Source: DATBGZ01 sp036557785
Lineage (GTDB): Bacteria; Actinomycetota; Actinomycetes; Mycobacteriales; Micromonosporaceae
Reading direction: 5' to 3'
DNA: 64,000 bases
Assembly: GCA_036557785.1 (NCBI GenBank)
Contig: DATBGZ010000089.1
Span: 1 to 64,000, forward strand
Below, in pieces: positions 40,643 to 48,645 of the stretch (its first letter is position 1; every line of letters begins with the position of its first letter). Both the position numbers and the translations under genes were made by a program. Under the pieces are notes generated by a model. That model was not told the origin of the DNA. It did not search any database and worked only from the letters and a program-made list of their open reading frames with translations.

Positions 40643-41419
40643 TCAGTCCCAGAAGCGCAACAGGTCGTAGCCCGTGGAGGCGAGATCCCGGGGCACGCCG
40701 ATCGCGTCGCTGAGGAAGCGCACCACAGCGAAGAAGATGCCGCCCAGCGGCGTATAGAAGAGCGCGAAGAGGATCAGCAGCCCGAACGGCGTGATGTAGT
40801 CGAAGAGCTTCGCGACGTCTCCGGAAAGCCATGGCCGCACCGCGTTGCCACCGTCCAGGCCCGGCACCGGCAGCAGGTTGAGCACCGCCGCGGTGAGCTG
40901 CAGGAAGGCCAGGAACGCCACCGAGGCCCAGAACGTCAGGTGCGGGTACACATCCACCCCGATCGCGAACGGGATGGTCAGCAGCAGCAGGAACACGATG
41001 TTCGCGGCGGGCCCGGCGAGGCTGATCAGGCTGTTCTTGCCCCGTCCGTTGATGGCGTGCCGGTCCACCCAGACCGCGCCGCCGGGCAGCCCGATGCCGC
41101 CGAGCAGCAGGAAGAGGATCGGCAGTCCGATGGAGAGCAAGGGATGGGTGTACTTCAGCGGGTTGAGCGTGAGGTAGCCCCGGCCGGCAACCGAACGGTC
41201 CCCGGACCGGTAAGCGAACAGCGCGTGGGAGAACTCGTGCAGCGACAGCGAGACGACCCAACCGGCGACCACGAACAGCAGCACGTTCACGGTCGCGTTG
41301 CCGAACTCGTACCACGCCATGGCACCGCCGGCTATCCACGCCGCCACGAGAGCCAGGAACACCGGGGAGGGGCGGTATGCCGACCGTCGCCCGATGAACG
41401 ACACCGGCCTGACGGTCAC
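40643..41419 (-). CDS. Site-2 protease family (M50) membrane metalloprotease
   Basis: A 258-residue protein with about six helices. The zinc motif HEFSH (SLSLHEFSHALFAYRSGD) and the third ligand in NLLPVPGLDGGNAVRP are intact. SLAGPAANI is the family's membrane loop. S2P-type enzymes cut transmembrane helices, often releasing regulators. There is no PDZ or CBS domain. The GTG overlaps the stop of the small upstream gene (GTGA). The sigma-membrane fusion protein at 20837 is an interesting but unproven type of substrate for such an enzyme. Confidence 0.9.
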   Translation of the reverse strand: MTVRPVSFIGRRSAYRPSPVFLALVAAWIAGGAMAWYEFGNATVNVLLFVVAGWVVSLSLHEFSHALFAYRSGDRSVAGRGYLTLNPLKYTHPLLSIGLPILFLLLGGIGLPGGAVWVDRHAINGRGKNSLISLAGPAANIVFLLLLTIPFAIGVDVYPHLTFWASVAFLAFLQLTAAVLNLLPVPGLDGGNAVRPWLSGDVAKLFDYITPFGLLILFALFYTPLGGIFFAVVRFLSDAIGVPRDLASTGYDLLRFWD

Positions 41420-41646
41420 TTGCCCGCCTGCAGCAGGCTCATCCGGTACTCGACCCGGTCGTCCTCGACCAGGACCGCGGTCACCACGCCATTGGCCACC
41501 AGATCACGCCAGCTCTGTCCGATCCACGACTCCGCATCGGACTGGCTGGGGAACGACTCGCTGGTCCCGGCGTCCCGGCGCCCGTCCTCGGTGCTGTTGC
41601 CTCCCGAGCCGGCGGGCTCAGCCTCGTATCGCCATGTCCACGCCAT
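41416..41646 (-). CDS. Small conserved actinobacterial protein
   Basis: A 76-residue protein starting MAWTWRYEAEPAGSGG, with a spacer and then FPSQSDAESWIGQSWRDLV, ending VVTAVLVEDDRVEYRMSLL. I recall such short proteins with WxWRYE and FPSQ.DAESW.GE.W motifs widely in actinobacteria, without a function. ATG 41646 has GAGGAG eight bases upstream. It is coupled by GTGA to the site-2-type protease gene and may be its partner. No membrane segment. Confidence 0.75.
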   Translation of the reverse strand: MAWTWRYEAEPAGSGGNSTEDGRRDAGTSESFPSQSDAESWIGQSWRDLVANGVVTAVLVEDDRVEYRMSLLQAGK

Positions 41647-41770
41647 CACGCCGTCTCCTCGCTACCCGCGCAGTCGCGTCCGGCGATGGCCCCGGCTCGG
41701 CGCGACGCAGTTTCCGCAAGCCAGGGTACGGCCCTGCGGGTCGAAGCCGGCCGAAGCGGCGGCGCGCGGG

Positions 41771-41776
41771 TAACGT
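41771..41776 (+). promoter_or_regulatory. Candidate -10 box (TAACGT) for leaderless cobT-like gene
   Basis: TAACGT is followed by seven bases and GTG 41784, with no ribosome site. Confidence 0.5.
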
Positions 41777-41783
41777 GTTCGCC

Positions 41784-43493
41784 GTGCAGCCCACCGCCGA
41801 TCCCGTGCTGGACGACGACCTCACGCCCGCGTCCGGCGCTGACCCGCGGGACGGCGAGGCGCCCCGGACGGGCCGGGCGAGCGCGGGCGTCGAGCCGGAG
41901 GAGCGACCGGAGTTCCTGCCGGGCATCGCGGTCCCGCTGCCGGACGAGGCGGCGATCCTCGCGGCGTGGGAGCGCCTGTCCGCCATCGACATCGGCGTGA
42001 GCGCGCCGACCATCGCGGGCCTTGGCATGCTCGCCGAACCGGTCGCCTTCATCGCCGGCGTGCAGGCGCATCCGTACCCACGCCCCATCCTCTCGACGCG
42101 CGTCGTGCACGTGACGGGCTCCCATGCCGGCGGGCTGGCCACGGGATCGGTCACCGATCCGCGCGACTCCGTGCCGTTGCAGCAGTTGGCCGCTGGCGCC
42201 GGAGCGGGCATCGTCACCCTCCAATGGGAACCGGCGGCCGGGGCGATCGAGGTAGCGGACGCGATCAGCTCCCGCCAGCTCGATGCCGCGATGCGTTCTG
42301 GGTGGGCAGAGGCGGAGCGTGCCGCGGACGAGGGCATCGAGCTGCTGATCCTCGCCGCGGGGGGCGCTGGCCAGTCCGCGGCAGCGGTGGCGGTGCTCTC
42401 CGCGATCAGCGGCTATGAGACGAGCGCGTTGCTGGGACGCGCGGTCACGCCCGCGGGCGTCTACGACGACAACGCGTGGATGGCCCGGGCCATCGCCCTC
42501 CGCGACGCGATGCACCGCGTACGTCACCGCGACGGCGACCCGCGTACGGTGCTCTGCGCACTCGGCGGCGCGGACCTCGCAGCCGCCACCGGCCTGCTGC
42601 TCGGTGCCGCCAGCCGTCGCCTGCCTGTCATGATCGACGGGCCGGTCGGGGCGGCGGCAGCGATGCTCGCCAACGACTTCGCGCCGTTCATCCGGCGCTG
42701 GATCATGCTGCCCGACTCCGGGCGCAACGTCGCGGTGATCGTCGCCGCCGAGGCCCTGGAGCTGCGACCCTGGATCGACATGTGCCTGGACCTTAGCGAG
42801 GGCGCCACCAGCCTGTCGGCGCTGCCGCTGCTCCAGATGGCGCTCACGCTCGCCGGTGCCGGCACACCCGTCGAGCCCGGGCTGCCCCGTCTCGACGCGA
42901 GCCCGGTCTATGTCGGCGTGGCCCGCCCAGTCGAGCCCGCCGAGGAGGGCGAGGAGGTCGAGGAGCCGCAGGAGCGCCCGGCTCCGTCCGCCGCCCTGAC
43001 CGCCCCGACCACGAGCATCGGAGAGAAGGCGAAGGCAACGGCGCGCCCCGCCCCGCCCAAGCCCACCCCACCGAAGGCCGCGCCCAAGGCGGCGAAGGCG
43101 GCCGCGGCCAAGGCGAAGGGCGCGGGCGGCAGGTCCGGCCCGGCGCGGTCGGGCCCGGCGAAGGCGACCGGCGCGCCGAAGGCGGGCGGCCGCACCGCGT
43201 CGGGTCCCCGTCCCGCCGCCAATGCCGCAAGTGCCGCCAGGACCGCCGGTGCGGTCAAGCCGGCCGACGCAGCCAGGCCGGCCGACGCCGACCAGCGCGC
43301 CGGCGCCATCGGCGAGGACCAGGCGGTGCCGACGCCATCGGCCATGACCAGTGCGGGTACGCGCGACACGAGCACCGTGGCTGAGGACTCCACGGTTGAC
43401 CACGCCAGCGCTGACGGCGCAGCGACCAGCGGCGCCGAGGCGGGGGGCGCCGAGGCCGGTTCCGCCGCGCCCCGCCCGCGCAAGCGCCCGTGA
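41784..43493 (+). CDS. cobT: CobT-like phosphoribosyltransferase with long Ala/Pro/Lys-rich C-terminal tail
   Basis: A 569-residue protein. Residues about 60-375 resemble nicotinate-nucleotide:dimethylbenzimidazole phosphoribosyltransferase: LGMLAEPVAFIAGVQAHPYP, SALLGRAVTPAGVYDD, PVMIDGPVGAAAAMLAND and the C-terminal DLSEGATSLSALPLLQMAL with the general-base Glu. CobT makes alpha-ribazole phosphate for cobamide assembly. From about 395 on, some 170 residues are low-complexity Ala/Pro/Lys/Glu sequence (PKAAPKAAKAAAAKAK), unlike normal CobT of about 350 residues. GTG 41784 follows a TAACGT box. It is coupled by GTGA to the next gene. No other cobalamin gene is in the window, so the exact reaction is uncertain. 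Confidence 0.75.
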   Translation: MQPTADPVLDDDLTPASGADPRDGEAPRTGRASAGVEPEERPEFLPGIAVPLPDEAAILAAWERLSAIDIGVSAPTIAGLGMLAEPVAFIAGVQAHPYPRPILSTRVVHVTGSHAGGLATGSVTDPRDSVPLQQLAAGAGAGIVTLQWEPAAGAIEVADAISSRQLDAAMRSGWAEAERAADEGIELLILAAGGAGQSAAAVAVLSAISGYETSALLGRAVTPAGVYDDNAWMARAIALRDAMHRVRHRDGDPRTVLCALGGADLAAATGLLLGAASRRLPVMIDGPVGAAAAMLANDFAPFIRRWIMLPDSGRNVAVIVAAEALELRPWIDMCLDLSEGATSLSALPLLQMALTLAGAGTPVEPGLPRLDASPVYVGVARPVEPAEEGEEVEEPQERPAPSAALTAPTTSIGEKAKATARPAPPKPTPPKAAPKAAKAAAAKAKGAGGRSGPARSGPAKATGAPKAGGRTASGPRPAANAASAARTAGAVKPADAARPADADQRAGAIGEDQAVPTPSAMTSAGTRDTSTVAEDSTVDHASADGAATSGAEAGGAEAGSAAPRPRKRP

Positions 43494-44827
43494 CGGCGGT
43501 CGCCGGGCATCCGATCGAGGTGCCCGTGCCGCGAAGCGTCGGCGCGTACTACGCGGTACCCACGATCGACGGGTCTGCCTCCAGTGGAAGCCTGGTCGCC
43601 GCGGGCGTTGGCCACGTCGAGGAGTCGCTGCCCAGACCGCTGCCGCAGCCGCTCGTCCAGGTGCATCGGGTCGACGAGCTACCACCCCTGCCGACCGAGC
43701 AACTGGCCGCTGCCGGCGCCACGGACGAGCAGCTCGGGCGGGTACGCGGAGCCACCCACGTGGTGCTGGTGTCGGTCGGCGGGCGCCCGGGCTGGCCACC
43801 CGCGCATGAATGGATCGCCCGCAGCCTCGCGGCCGGCGCGGCGCAGCGGTTGGGAGCCGACATCGTCGATCTGATCGCGGGCCAGGTGCTCGACCCGACC
43901 GCCGCGCGGACGAGCCTGCCCGACTCCGAGGGGCTCGTCTGCCTCGCCGACTGGGTCGGGGTCGAGGTCTGGCCGGAGCCGACCGGGTATTCGTGCACCA
44001 CCTCGGGGCTGCGCCGCTTCGGCTTGCCGGAGCTGCAGAGCCTCGCCACGCCGGCCCAGTTGGTCGACGCGTGGGGGCGGGCGATGGTCGGCATCGCCTG
44101 GCGCCTGCTCGCCCTCTGGCGCGATGCGCTACCGCCGCACGGCCCGCTCCCGGAGCTGGTCACGGTGCCGGCGCTGCTGACGGTCACCGACACCGACGTC
44201 ATCGAGGCACACACCGCGATGACGGGGGCGGGCGGCCCTCGCCCCGGGCGGGCGAGCTACGCGGCTGCGGGAGCTGCGGCGGCGGCAGTGACCGTACGGC
44301 TCGTGGCCGCGGCGGCTGCCCAGCCGGATCCGGCCGGCCCGTACCTGGCCATCCACCCGCCCGCTGACCGCGCTGCCGGGTCCAGCGCTGACTGGCCGAG
44401 CATGGGTCGCTTCCTGTCCGACGCGTGTGAGGTCCTCTTCGGACAGTCCGGGCTGGCACCGCGACCCATGGCAGACCCGACGCTGGAGCAGGCAATCGCC
44501 ACGGCTCGCGCGGGTCTGGCCGACGTCCGGGACCGGTACGCCAACGGGGGCTTCGCCGCCGACCCCGGCCGCGGCATCGGACGACGACGACTGCTGGTTC
44601 GGTACGCCCTCGCCACCGACGAGGCAATCGAGTACGCATGGGCATATGTGACATCGTGGCGGGATCCGTTCCGGATCCTCGCGACCAGCGCCACCGACTC
44701 GGTGAACTTGCCCCGGCTGCGCGCCGGCCGTCCGGTCGTGCTCGACGCGGCAGCCATCGTCGACTGGGCAGTCGAGCAGGAGGGCCTTGGCATCGTCGAG
44801 GGTGCATTTACGCTCTCCACCGCCTGA
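43490..44827 (+). CDS. Protein of unknown function with DUF2314-like C-terminus
   Basis: A 445-residue protein I cannot name with confidence. The N-terminal part (about 1-100) starts EVPVPRSVGAYYAVPTIDG, and a central part (about 90-300) includes GATHVVLVSVGGRPGWPPAHEW. The last 75 residues, EAIEYAWAYVTSWRDPFRI, SVNLPRLRAGRPVVLD and AIVDWAVEQEGLG, resemble DUF2314, whose pattern is W-x-V-T ... N-x-P ... G-x-x-V ... I-x-DW. There is no signal peptide. It overlaps the CobT-like gene by GTGA, so the pair is probably functionally linked. The weak hairpin ggccccgtctggggtc just after the stop could end the transcript. Confidence 0.6.
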   Translation: MTAVAGHPIEVPVPRSVGAYYAVPTIDGSASSGSLVAAGVGHVEESLPRPLPQPLVQVHRVDELPPLPTEQLAAAGATDEQLGRVRGATHVVLVSVGGRPGWPPAHEWIARSLAAGAAQRLGADIVDLIAGQVLDPTAARTSLPDSEGLVCLADWVGVEVWPEPTGYSCTTSGLRRFGLPELQSLATPAQLVDAWGRAMVGIAWRLLALWRDALPPHGPLPELVTVPALLTVTDTDVIEAHTAMTGAGGPRPGRASYAAAGAAAAAVTVRLVAAAAAQPDPAGPYLAIHPPADRAAGSSADWPSMGRFLSDACEVLFGQSGLAPRPMADPTLEQAIATARAGLADVRDRYANGGFAADPGRGIGRRRLLVRYALATDEAIEYAWAYVTSWRDPFRILATSATDSVNLPRLRAGRPVVLDAAAIVDWAVEQEGLGIVEGAFTLSTA

Positions 44828-44946
44828 CCGTGAAAAGGCCCCGTCTGGGGTCACCACACGACGCCCGTCCCTTATCAGAATTTGTGGGCGAGAATTGCGC
44901 TTGGCGTCTGAATTCCGGGCGACAAGTGTGGCCGGCGTGCCCGACG

Positions 44947-45083
44947 GATCTCTTGATACACAAGGGATCTGCGGGAATCACCATCACCCACATCGCTGAA
45001 CATCGCGCTCGTATTGCCACAGGGCGGACAAAGCTTTGATGTGAGGTGTGTACTCCCTTTTGCAGACGAACCGTCTGATCAGA
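44947..45083. promoter_or_regulatory. Leader region with several inverted repeats upstream of the LAKTG protein gene
   Basis: This AT-richer stretch of the 275-bp gap contains four inverted repeats: gatctcttg/caagggatc around ATACA (44947-44969, one wobble), CAAAGCTTTG (45029-45038), CAGACG-AAC-CGTCTG (45063-45077) and TCTGATCAGA (45074-45083). The last two share bases and could alternate. The ribosome site gagggagg follows. No known riboswitch family was recognised. Confidence 0.45.
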
Positions 45084-45102
45084 TCGATGTGAGGGAGGCA
45101 CC

Positions 45103-45654
45103 ATGACATCCAGGCGGCTAGCGCGTGTCGCGCTCGCCGTGGTCGCGACGGGAGCACTGGGTCTGTTCGTGACGGCGCCGGCTTGGGCGGATAGCTCGGG
45201 CTCGACGAGCACGCATGGGTCCAACGGCGACGGGCATAACCCGAAGCCACCGATCGTCGTCCACCCACCGTCCCACAAGCCACCGGCGTACCCGCCGACG
45301 CACAAACCGCCGACGCACAAACCGCCGACGCACAAGCCGCCGGTGCCGTATCCGACGCACAAGAAGCATCCGCCGAGCAACACTCACACGAAGCCGACCA
45401 CACACACCACCAAGCCCACACACACGACCAAGCCACCGACGACGAAGACCACCACGACGGCACCAAAGACGACAGCCGCCACCACCACGAGCGCGGCAAC
45501 GGCGGCCGGCGTGCGGGCCGCGCCGACCACGTCCGCGCCGACGCTGGCCAAGACGGGCAGCAACGCCACGGGCTTCGCCGTCGCCGGAGCGGCGATGGTC
45601 GCGGGCGGATTGTTCCTGCTCGGCCTGGTGCGGCGACGCCGGACTCAGGAATAG
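45103..45654 (+). CDS. His/Pro/Thr-rich surface protein with LAKTG sorting signal
   Basis: A 183-residue exported protein. Residues 1-29 are a Sec signal peptide (AVVATGALGLFVTAPAWA). Residues about 45-95 are Pro/His/Lys repeats (PPTHK units), and 95-145 are Thr/Lys/Pro-rich and likely extended. The C-terminus has LAKTG at 148-152, a hydrophobic helix and RRRR. LAxTG is the motif known for class E sortases of high-GC actinobacteria. The protein would be anchored to peptidoglycan with its His-rich part exposed; metal binding is possible. The ATG has GAGGGAGG upstream. No sortase gene lies in the window. Confidence 0.87.
   Translation: MTSRRLARVALAVVATGALGLFVTAPAWADSSGSTSTHGSNGDGHNPKPPIVVHPPSHKPPAYPPTHKPPTHKPPTHKPPVPYPTHKKHPPSNTHTKPTTHTTKPTHTTKPPTTKTTTTAPKTTAATTTSAATAAGVRAAPTTSAPTLAKTGSNATGFAVAGAAMVAGGLFLLGLVRRRRTQE
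45295..45339 (+). repeat. Three tandem 15-bp repeats encoding PTHKP
   Basis: ccgacgcacaaaccg occurs at 45295-45309 and 45310-45324, and ccgacgcacaagccg at 45325-45339. Near-identity at DNA level indicates recent slippage expansion inside the His-rich region. Confidence 0.85.
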
Positions 45655-45667
45655 GCAGCGCGCGATT

Positions 45668-45703
45668 CATCAGCACGACCGCACTCATCTGCACGACCGC
45701 ACG
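45668..45703. repeat. Two tandem 18-bp repeats after the LAKTG gene
   Basis: catcagcacgaccgcact (45668-45685) and catctgcacgaccgcacg (45686-45703) differ at two positions. They lie between the stop codon and the downstream hairpin and have no recognised role. Confidence 0.65.
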
Positions 45704-45731
45704 GAGGGCCACCCGGTAGGGCGGCCCTCCG
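45702..45731. terminator. Bidirectional hairpin terminator
   Basis: cggagggcc pairs with ggccctccg; after one A/C mismatch, CCC pairs with GGG around a GGTA loop, giving 12 of 13 paired positions. It separates the convergent LAKTG and gcvT genes. Confidence 0.7.
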
Positions 45732-45754
45732 GCTGGTTGCCCAGCGGGTGCGCC

Positions 45755-46879
45755 TCAGGTGCGCACCGAGGAGGCCACGAAGGGCGGTCGGACGACCCGC
45801 ATCAGGCAGCGACGGCCGCGAATGTCAACCCCGACCTCGGCTCCCGGTGCCGGCCCGGCCGACGTATCGAGAAAGGCGAGCGCGATGCCGGTACGCAGGC
45901 TCGGCGAGAACGTGCCGCTCGTGACCTCGCCGATGACCTCGTCGCCGTTCTTGGCGAGCACCGACATGTGCGGCCGCGGAATGCCCCGGTCCAGCGCCAG
46001 CAGCCCCCGCAGCCGCCGGCGCGGGCCCGCGGCCTTCTCGGCGAGCAGGGTCTCGCGGCCCCAGAAGGCTGGCTTGCTCCAACCGACCGCCCACGTGAGC
46101 CCCGCCTGAACCGGGGTGATGTCCGGCGACAGCTCCTGACCGTGCAGGGGATACCCCATCTCCGTACGCAGCGTGTCGCGGGCGGCCAGGCCCGCCGGCA
46201 GCAGTCCGTGCCCCTGTCCGGCCTTGACCAGCGCGTCCCAGACCGAGCCAGCGTGCTCGGCCGGCACCACGAGCTCGTACCCGTGCTCGCCGGTGTATCC
46301 GGTGCGCAGCACGACGACCGGGACGTCCGCGAAGCGCGCGACCTCGAAGCTCAGATACGCGTGCGCGGTGGGAAGTCCGAGCTGGGAGAGCACGGATGGC
46401 GATGCCGGGCCCTGCACCGCGAGGATCGCGTACGACTCGTGCTCGTCGCTGATCTCGATGCCGGTGTCGGCCGCGCTGTCGCGCAGCAGCCGCACGACCG
46501 TGGCCGTGTTCGCCGCGTTCGGGACCAGGAGCACGTGGTCATCGGAGTAGCGGTAGGCGATGAGGTCGTCCACCACGCCGCCGTCGGAGTTGCAGCACAG
46601 GGTGTACTGCGCCTGCCCAGGACCGATGCGCTGCAGGTCGTTGCTGAGCCGTGCGTTGAGAAACGCGGCAGCGCCCAGACCGCGCACCGTGGCCTTGCCC
46701 AGGTGCGAGACGTCGAAGAGCCCGACCGCCTCCCGCACGGCCGCGTGCTCCTTGAGCACCCCACCGCCCGCGTACTCCAGCGGCATCTCCCAACCGCCGA
46801 AGAGCGAGAACTTCGCCCCCAGCGCCACATGCCGATCGTGCAGGGGTGAGCGATGAGGGTCGGGCCGCGCTGCCGTCAT
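45755..46879 (-). CDS. gcvT: Glycine cleavage system T protein (aminomethyltransferase)
   Basis: A 374-residue folate-binding enzyme. It has the N-terminal LHDRHVALGAKFSLFGGWEMP, the substrate region VGLFDVSHLGKATVRG, SYAILAVQGP and the folate-site RTGYTGEHGYELVVP. GcvT releases ammonia from the aminomethyl-lipoyl H protein and forms methylene-tetrahydrofolate. gcvH and gcvP are not adjacent, and no glycine riboswitch is seen; a TAGGTT box six bases before the ATG suggests a leaderless message instead. The Rv2211c locus of M. tuberculosis has gcvT in the same neighbourhood beside pepB. Confidence 0.95.
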   Translation of the reverse strand: MTAARPDPHRSPLHDRHVALGAKFSLFGGWEMPLEYAGGGVLKEHAAVREAVGLFDVSHLGKATVRGLGAAAFLNARLSNDLQRIGPGQAQYTLCCNSDGGVVDDLIAYRYSDDHVLLVPNAANTATVVRLLRDSAADTGIEISDEHESYAILAVQGPASPSVLSQLGLPTAHAYLSFEVARFADVPVVVLRTGYTGEHGYELVVPAEHAGSVWDALVKAGQGHGLLPAGLAARDTLRTEMGYPLHGQELSPDITPVQAGLTWAVGWSKPAFWGRETLLAEKAAGPRRRLRGLLALDRGIPRPHMSVLAKNGDEVIGEVTSGTFSPSLRTGIALAFLDTSAGPAPGAEVGVDIRGRRCLMRVVRPPFVASSVRT

Positions 46880-46885
46880 TCCCGC

Positions 46886-46891
46886 AACCTA
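46886..46891 (-). promoter_or_regulatory. Candidate -10 box (TAGGTT) for leaderless gcvT
   Basis: On the minus strand TAGGTT is followed by six bases (gcggga) and the gcvT ATG at 46879. Confidence 0.5.
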
Positions 46892-47040
46892 CTGGTCGCG
46901 CGCTGCGGGCTGCCGCATCGACCCGCGGTTGATCCGCCGGTAGCGTCGCCACGGCAGCGGCTAGAGTCCTACTCGCCGCACCCGGCGCGGCCGTACCCCG
47001 AACCGCGCGTGACACACTTCGGCGGACCTTGGAGCCGAGA

Positions 47041-48588
47041 ATGCCAGCACTGCACCTGTCCGACACCGACCCGGCAGAGCTACCCGTCGACGCCATCGTG
47101 GTCGGGCTCTACGCGACCAACGGCGGCACCGGCGGCTCGGCGCCTCTGCTCGCGCCCGGGGCGGAGAGCGTCGCGGTCGCCTTCGAGGGCCGGCTCGCGG
47201 AGACCTTCGCGCTGCTCGGTGCCACCGGAGGCGCGGGCGAGGTGACCAAGCTGGCGAGCCTGGGTACGGTCTGCGCGCCGGTGATCGCCGCCGTCGGGCT
47301 CGGTCCCGTGCCGGGCGACGCGGGGATCCCGACCGAGACGTTGCGACGCGCCACGGCCGCCGCGGTGCGCGCCCTTGCCGGCTCGGCCAAGGTCGCGGTC
47401 GCGCTGCCCAGCCCCGACGACCACGACGGCCAGGACGGCCAGGAGACGATCCGCGCGATCGCCGAGGGGGCGCTGCTCGGCACCTATCGGTTCCCCGGAT
47501 ACAAGACAAAGCCGCAGCCAAGCCGTCGCGACCCGGTCAAGTCCGTGACCCTGCACGTCGCCGACGCCGCCGACCGGACCGCCAAGGCTGAGGTCAAACG
47601 CGCCGCCATCGTCACGGCGGCGGTGACGCGTACCCGCGACTGGGTCAACACGGCGCCCAACGAGCTGCGGCCCCCCGGCTTCGCGGCGCAGATCGCGCAG
47701 GCGGCCGCCGACGCCGGGCTCGGCGTCGAGGTGCTCGACGAGAAGGGGCTGCGCAAGGCGGGGTACGGGGGCATTCTCGCGGTCGGGATGGGCTCCGAGG
47801 CGCCGCCCCGGCTCGTGACGATCTCCTATGCGCCGAGGGGGGCGACCCGGTCCGTGGCGCTGGTCGGCAAGGGCATCACGTTCGACACCGGCGGCTACGC
47901 CGTGAAGCCGGCGCAGGGCATGTGGGAGATGAAGGCGGACATGTCCGGCGCGGCCGCGATCACCTCGGTCGTGATCGCGCTCGCCGCGCTGAAGCCGAAG
48001 GTGCGGGTCACCGCCTACGTCCCGATCGCGGAGAACATGATCTCGGGATCGTCGTACCGACCGGGCGACGTTGTCACCATGTACGGCGGCAAACGGGTCG
48101 AGGTCCTCAACCCGGACGCCGAGGGCCGCATGATCCTCGCCGACGCGATGGTGCGGGCGCAGGAGGACGCGCCCGATTACCTGCTCGAGACATCGACGCT
48201 CACCGGCGGCCAGGTGATCGCCCTCGGCAAGAGGGTCGCCGGAGTCATGGGCGACGAGCGCCTCTGCGAAAGGATCCGGGCCGTGGGCGATCGCGTCGGC
48301 GAGCCCGCGTGGCCCATGCCGATCCCCGACGAGGTCCGCAAGGGCATGGACTCCGATGTCGCCGACATCAGCCAGACCAACGCCGGGATGGACCGGGCCG
48401 GCCACATGCTGCAGGGCGGCGCTTTCCTGCGCGAGTTCGTCGAGGATGGCCTGGCGTGGGCACACATCGACATCGCCGGGCCGGCGTACCACGCGGGCGA
48501 GCCCACGGGGCATTGGAGCAAGGGCGGCACCGGCGTGCCCGTACGCCTGCTCCTGGCGCTCATCGACGACATCGCTGCCCACGGCTGA
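47041..48588 (+). CDS. pepA: Leucyl aminopeptidase (M17)
   Basis: A 515-residue M17 peptidase. The dinuclear-zinc and active-site motifs are VGKGITFDTGGYAVKP, MKADMSGAAA and the family signature, here NPDAEGRM where most members have NTDAEGRL. The C-terminal half ends ADISQTNAGMDRAGHMLQ ... WAHIDIAGPA. It removes N-terminal residues from peptides and may help glutathione- or mycothiol-conjugate turnover. ATG 47041 is preferred over TTG 47029 because GGAG lies six bases before it. It is divergent from gcvT. The Thr-to-Pro change in the signature is conservative in place but worth noting. Confidence 0.95.
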   Translation: MPALHLSDTDPAELPVDAIVVGLYATNGGTGGSAPLLAPGAESVAVAFEGRLAETFALLGATGGAGEVTKLASLGTVCAPVIAAVGLGPVPGDAGIPTETLRRATAAAVRALAGSAKVAVALPSPDDHDGQDGQETIRAIAEGALLGTYRFPGYKTKPQPSRRDPVKSVTLHVADAADRTAKAEVKRAAIVTAAVTRTRDWVNTAPNELRPPGFAAQIAQAAADAGLGVEVLDEKGLRKAGYGGILAVGMGSEAPPRLVTISYAPRGATRSVALVGKGITFDTGGYAVKPAQGMWEMKADMSGAAAITSVVIALAALKPKVRVTAYVPIAENMISGSSYRPGDVVTMYGGKRVEVLNPDAEGRMILADAMVRAQEDAPDYLLETSTLTGGQVIALGKRVAGVMGDERLCERIRAVGDRVGEPAWPMPIPDEVRKGMDSDVADISQTNAGMDRAGHMLQGGAFLREFVEDGLAWAHIDIAGPAYHAGEPTGHWSKGGTGVPVRLLLALIDDIAAHG

Positions 48589-48645
48589 GTGTCAGCAAGG
48601 TGCCCCAGCTATCGCCCCAGCGTTAGCAAAGGTGCCTTCCTCGCA

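Noticed and set aside
45295..45339. Possible CRISPR-like short repeats
   Set aside because: The 15-bp units are contiguous without spacers and encode in-frame PTHKP repeats.
46880..47040. Glycine riboswitch upstream of gcvT
   Set aside because: The region is short, shared with divergent pepA, and a -10-like box lies six bases from the gcvT ATG, leaving no leader.
48591..48636. Short imperfect direct repeats (gtcagcaaggtgcc / gttagcaaaggtgcc) after pepA
   Set aside because: Too short and imperfect to call a feature; no convincing hairpin forms.
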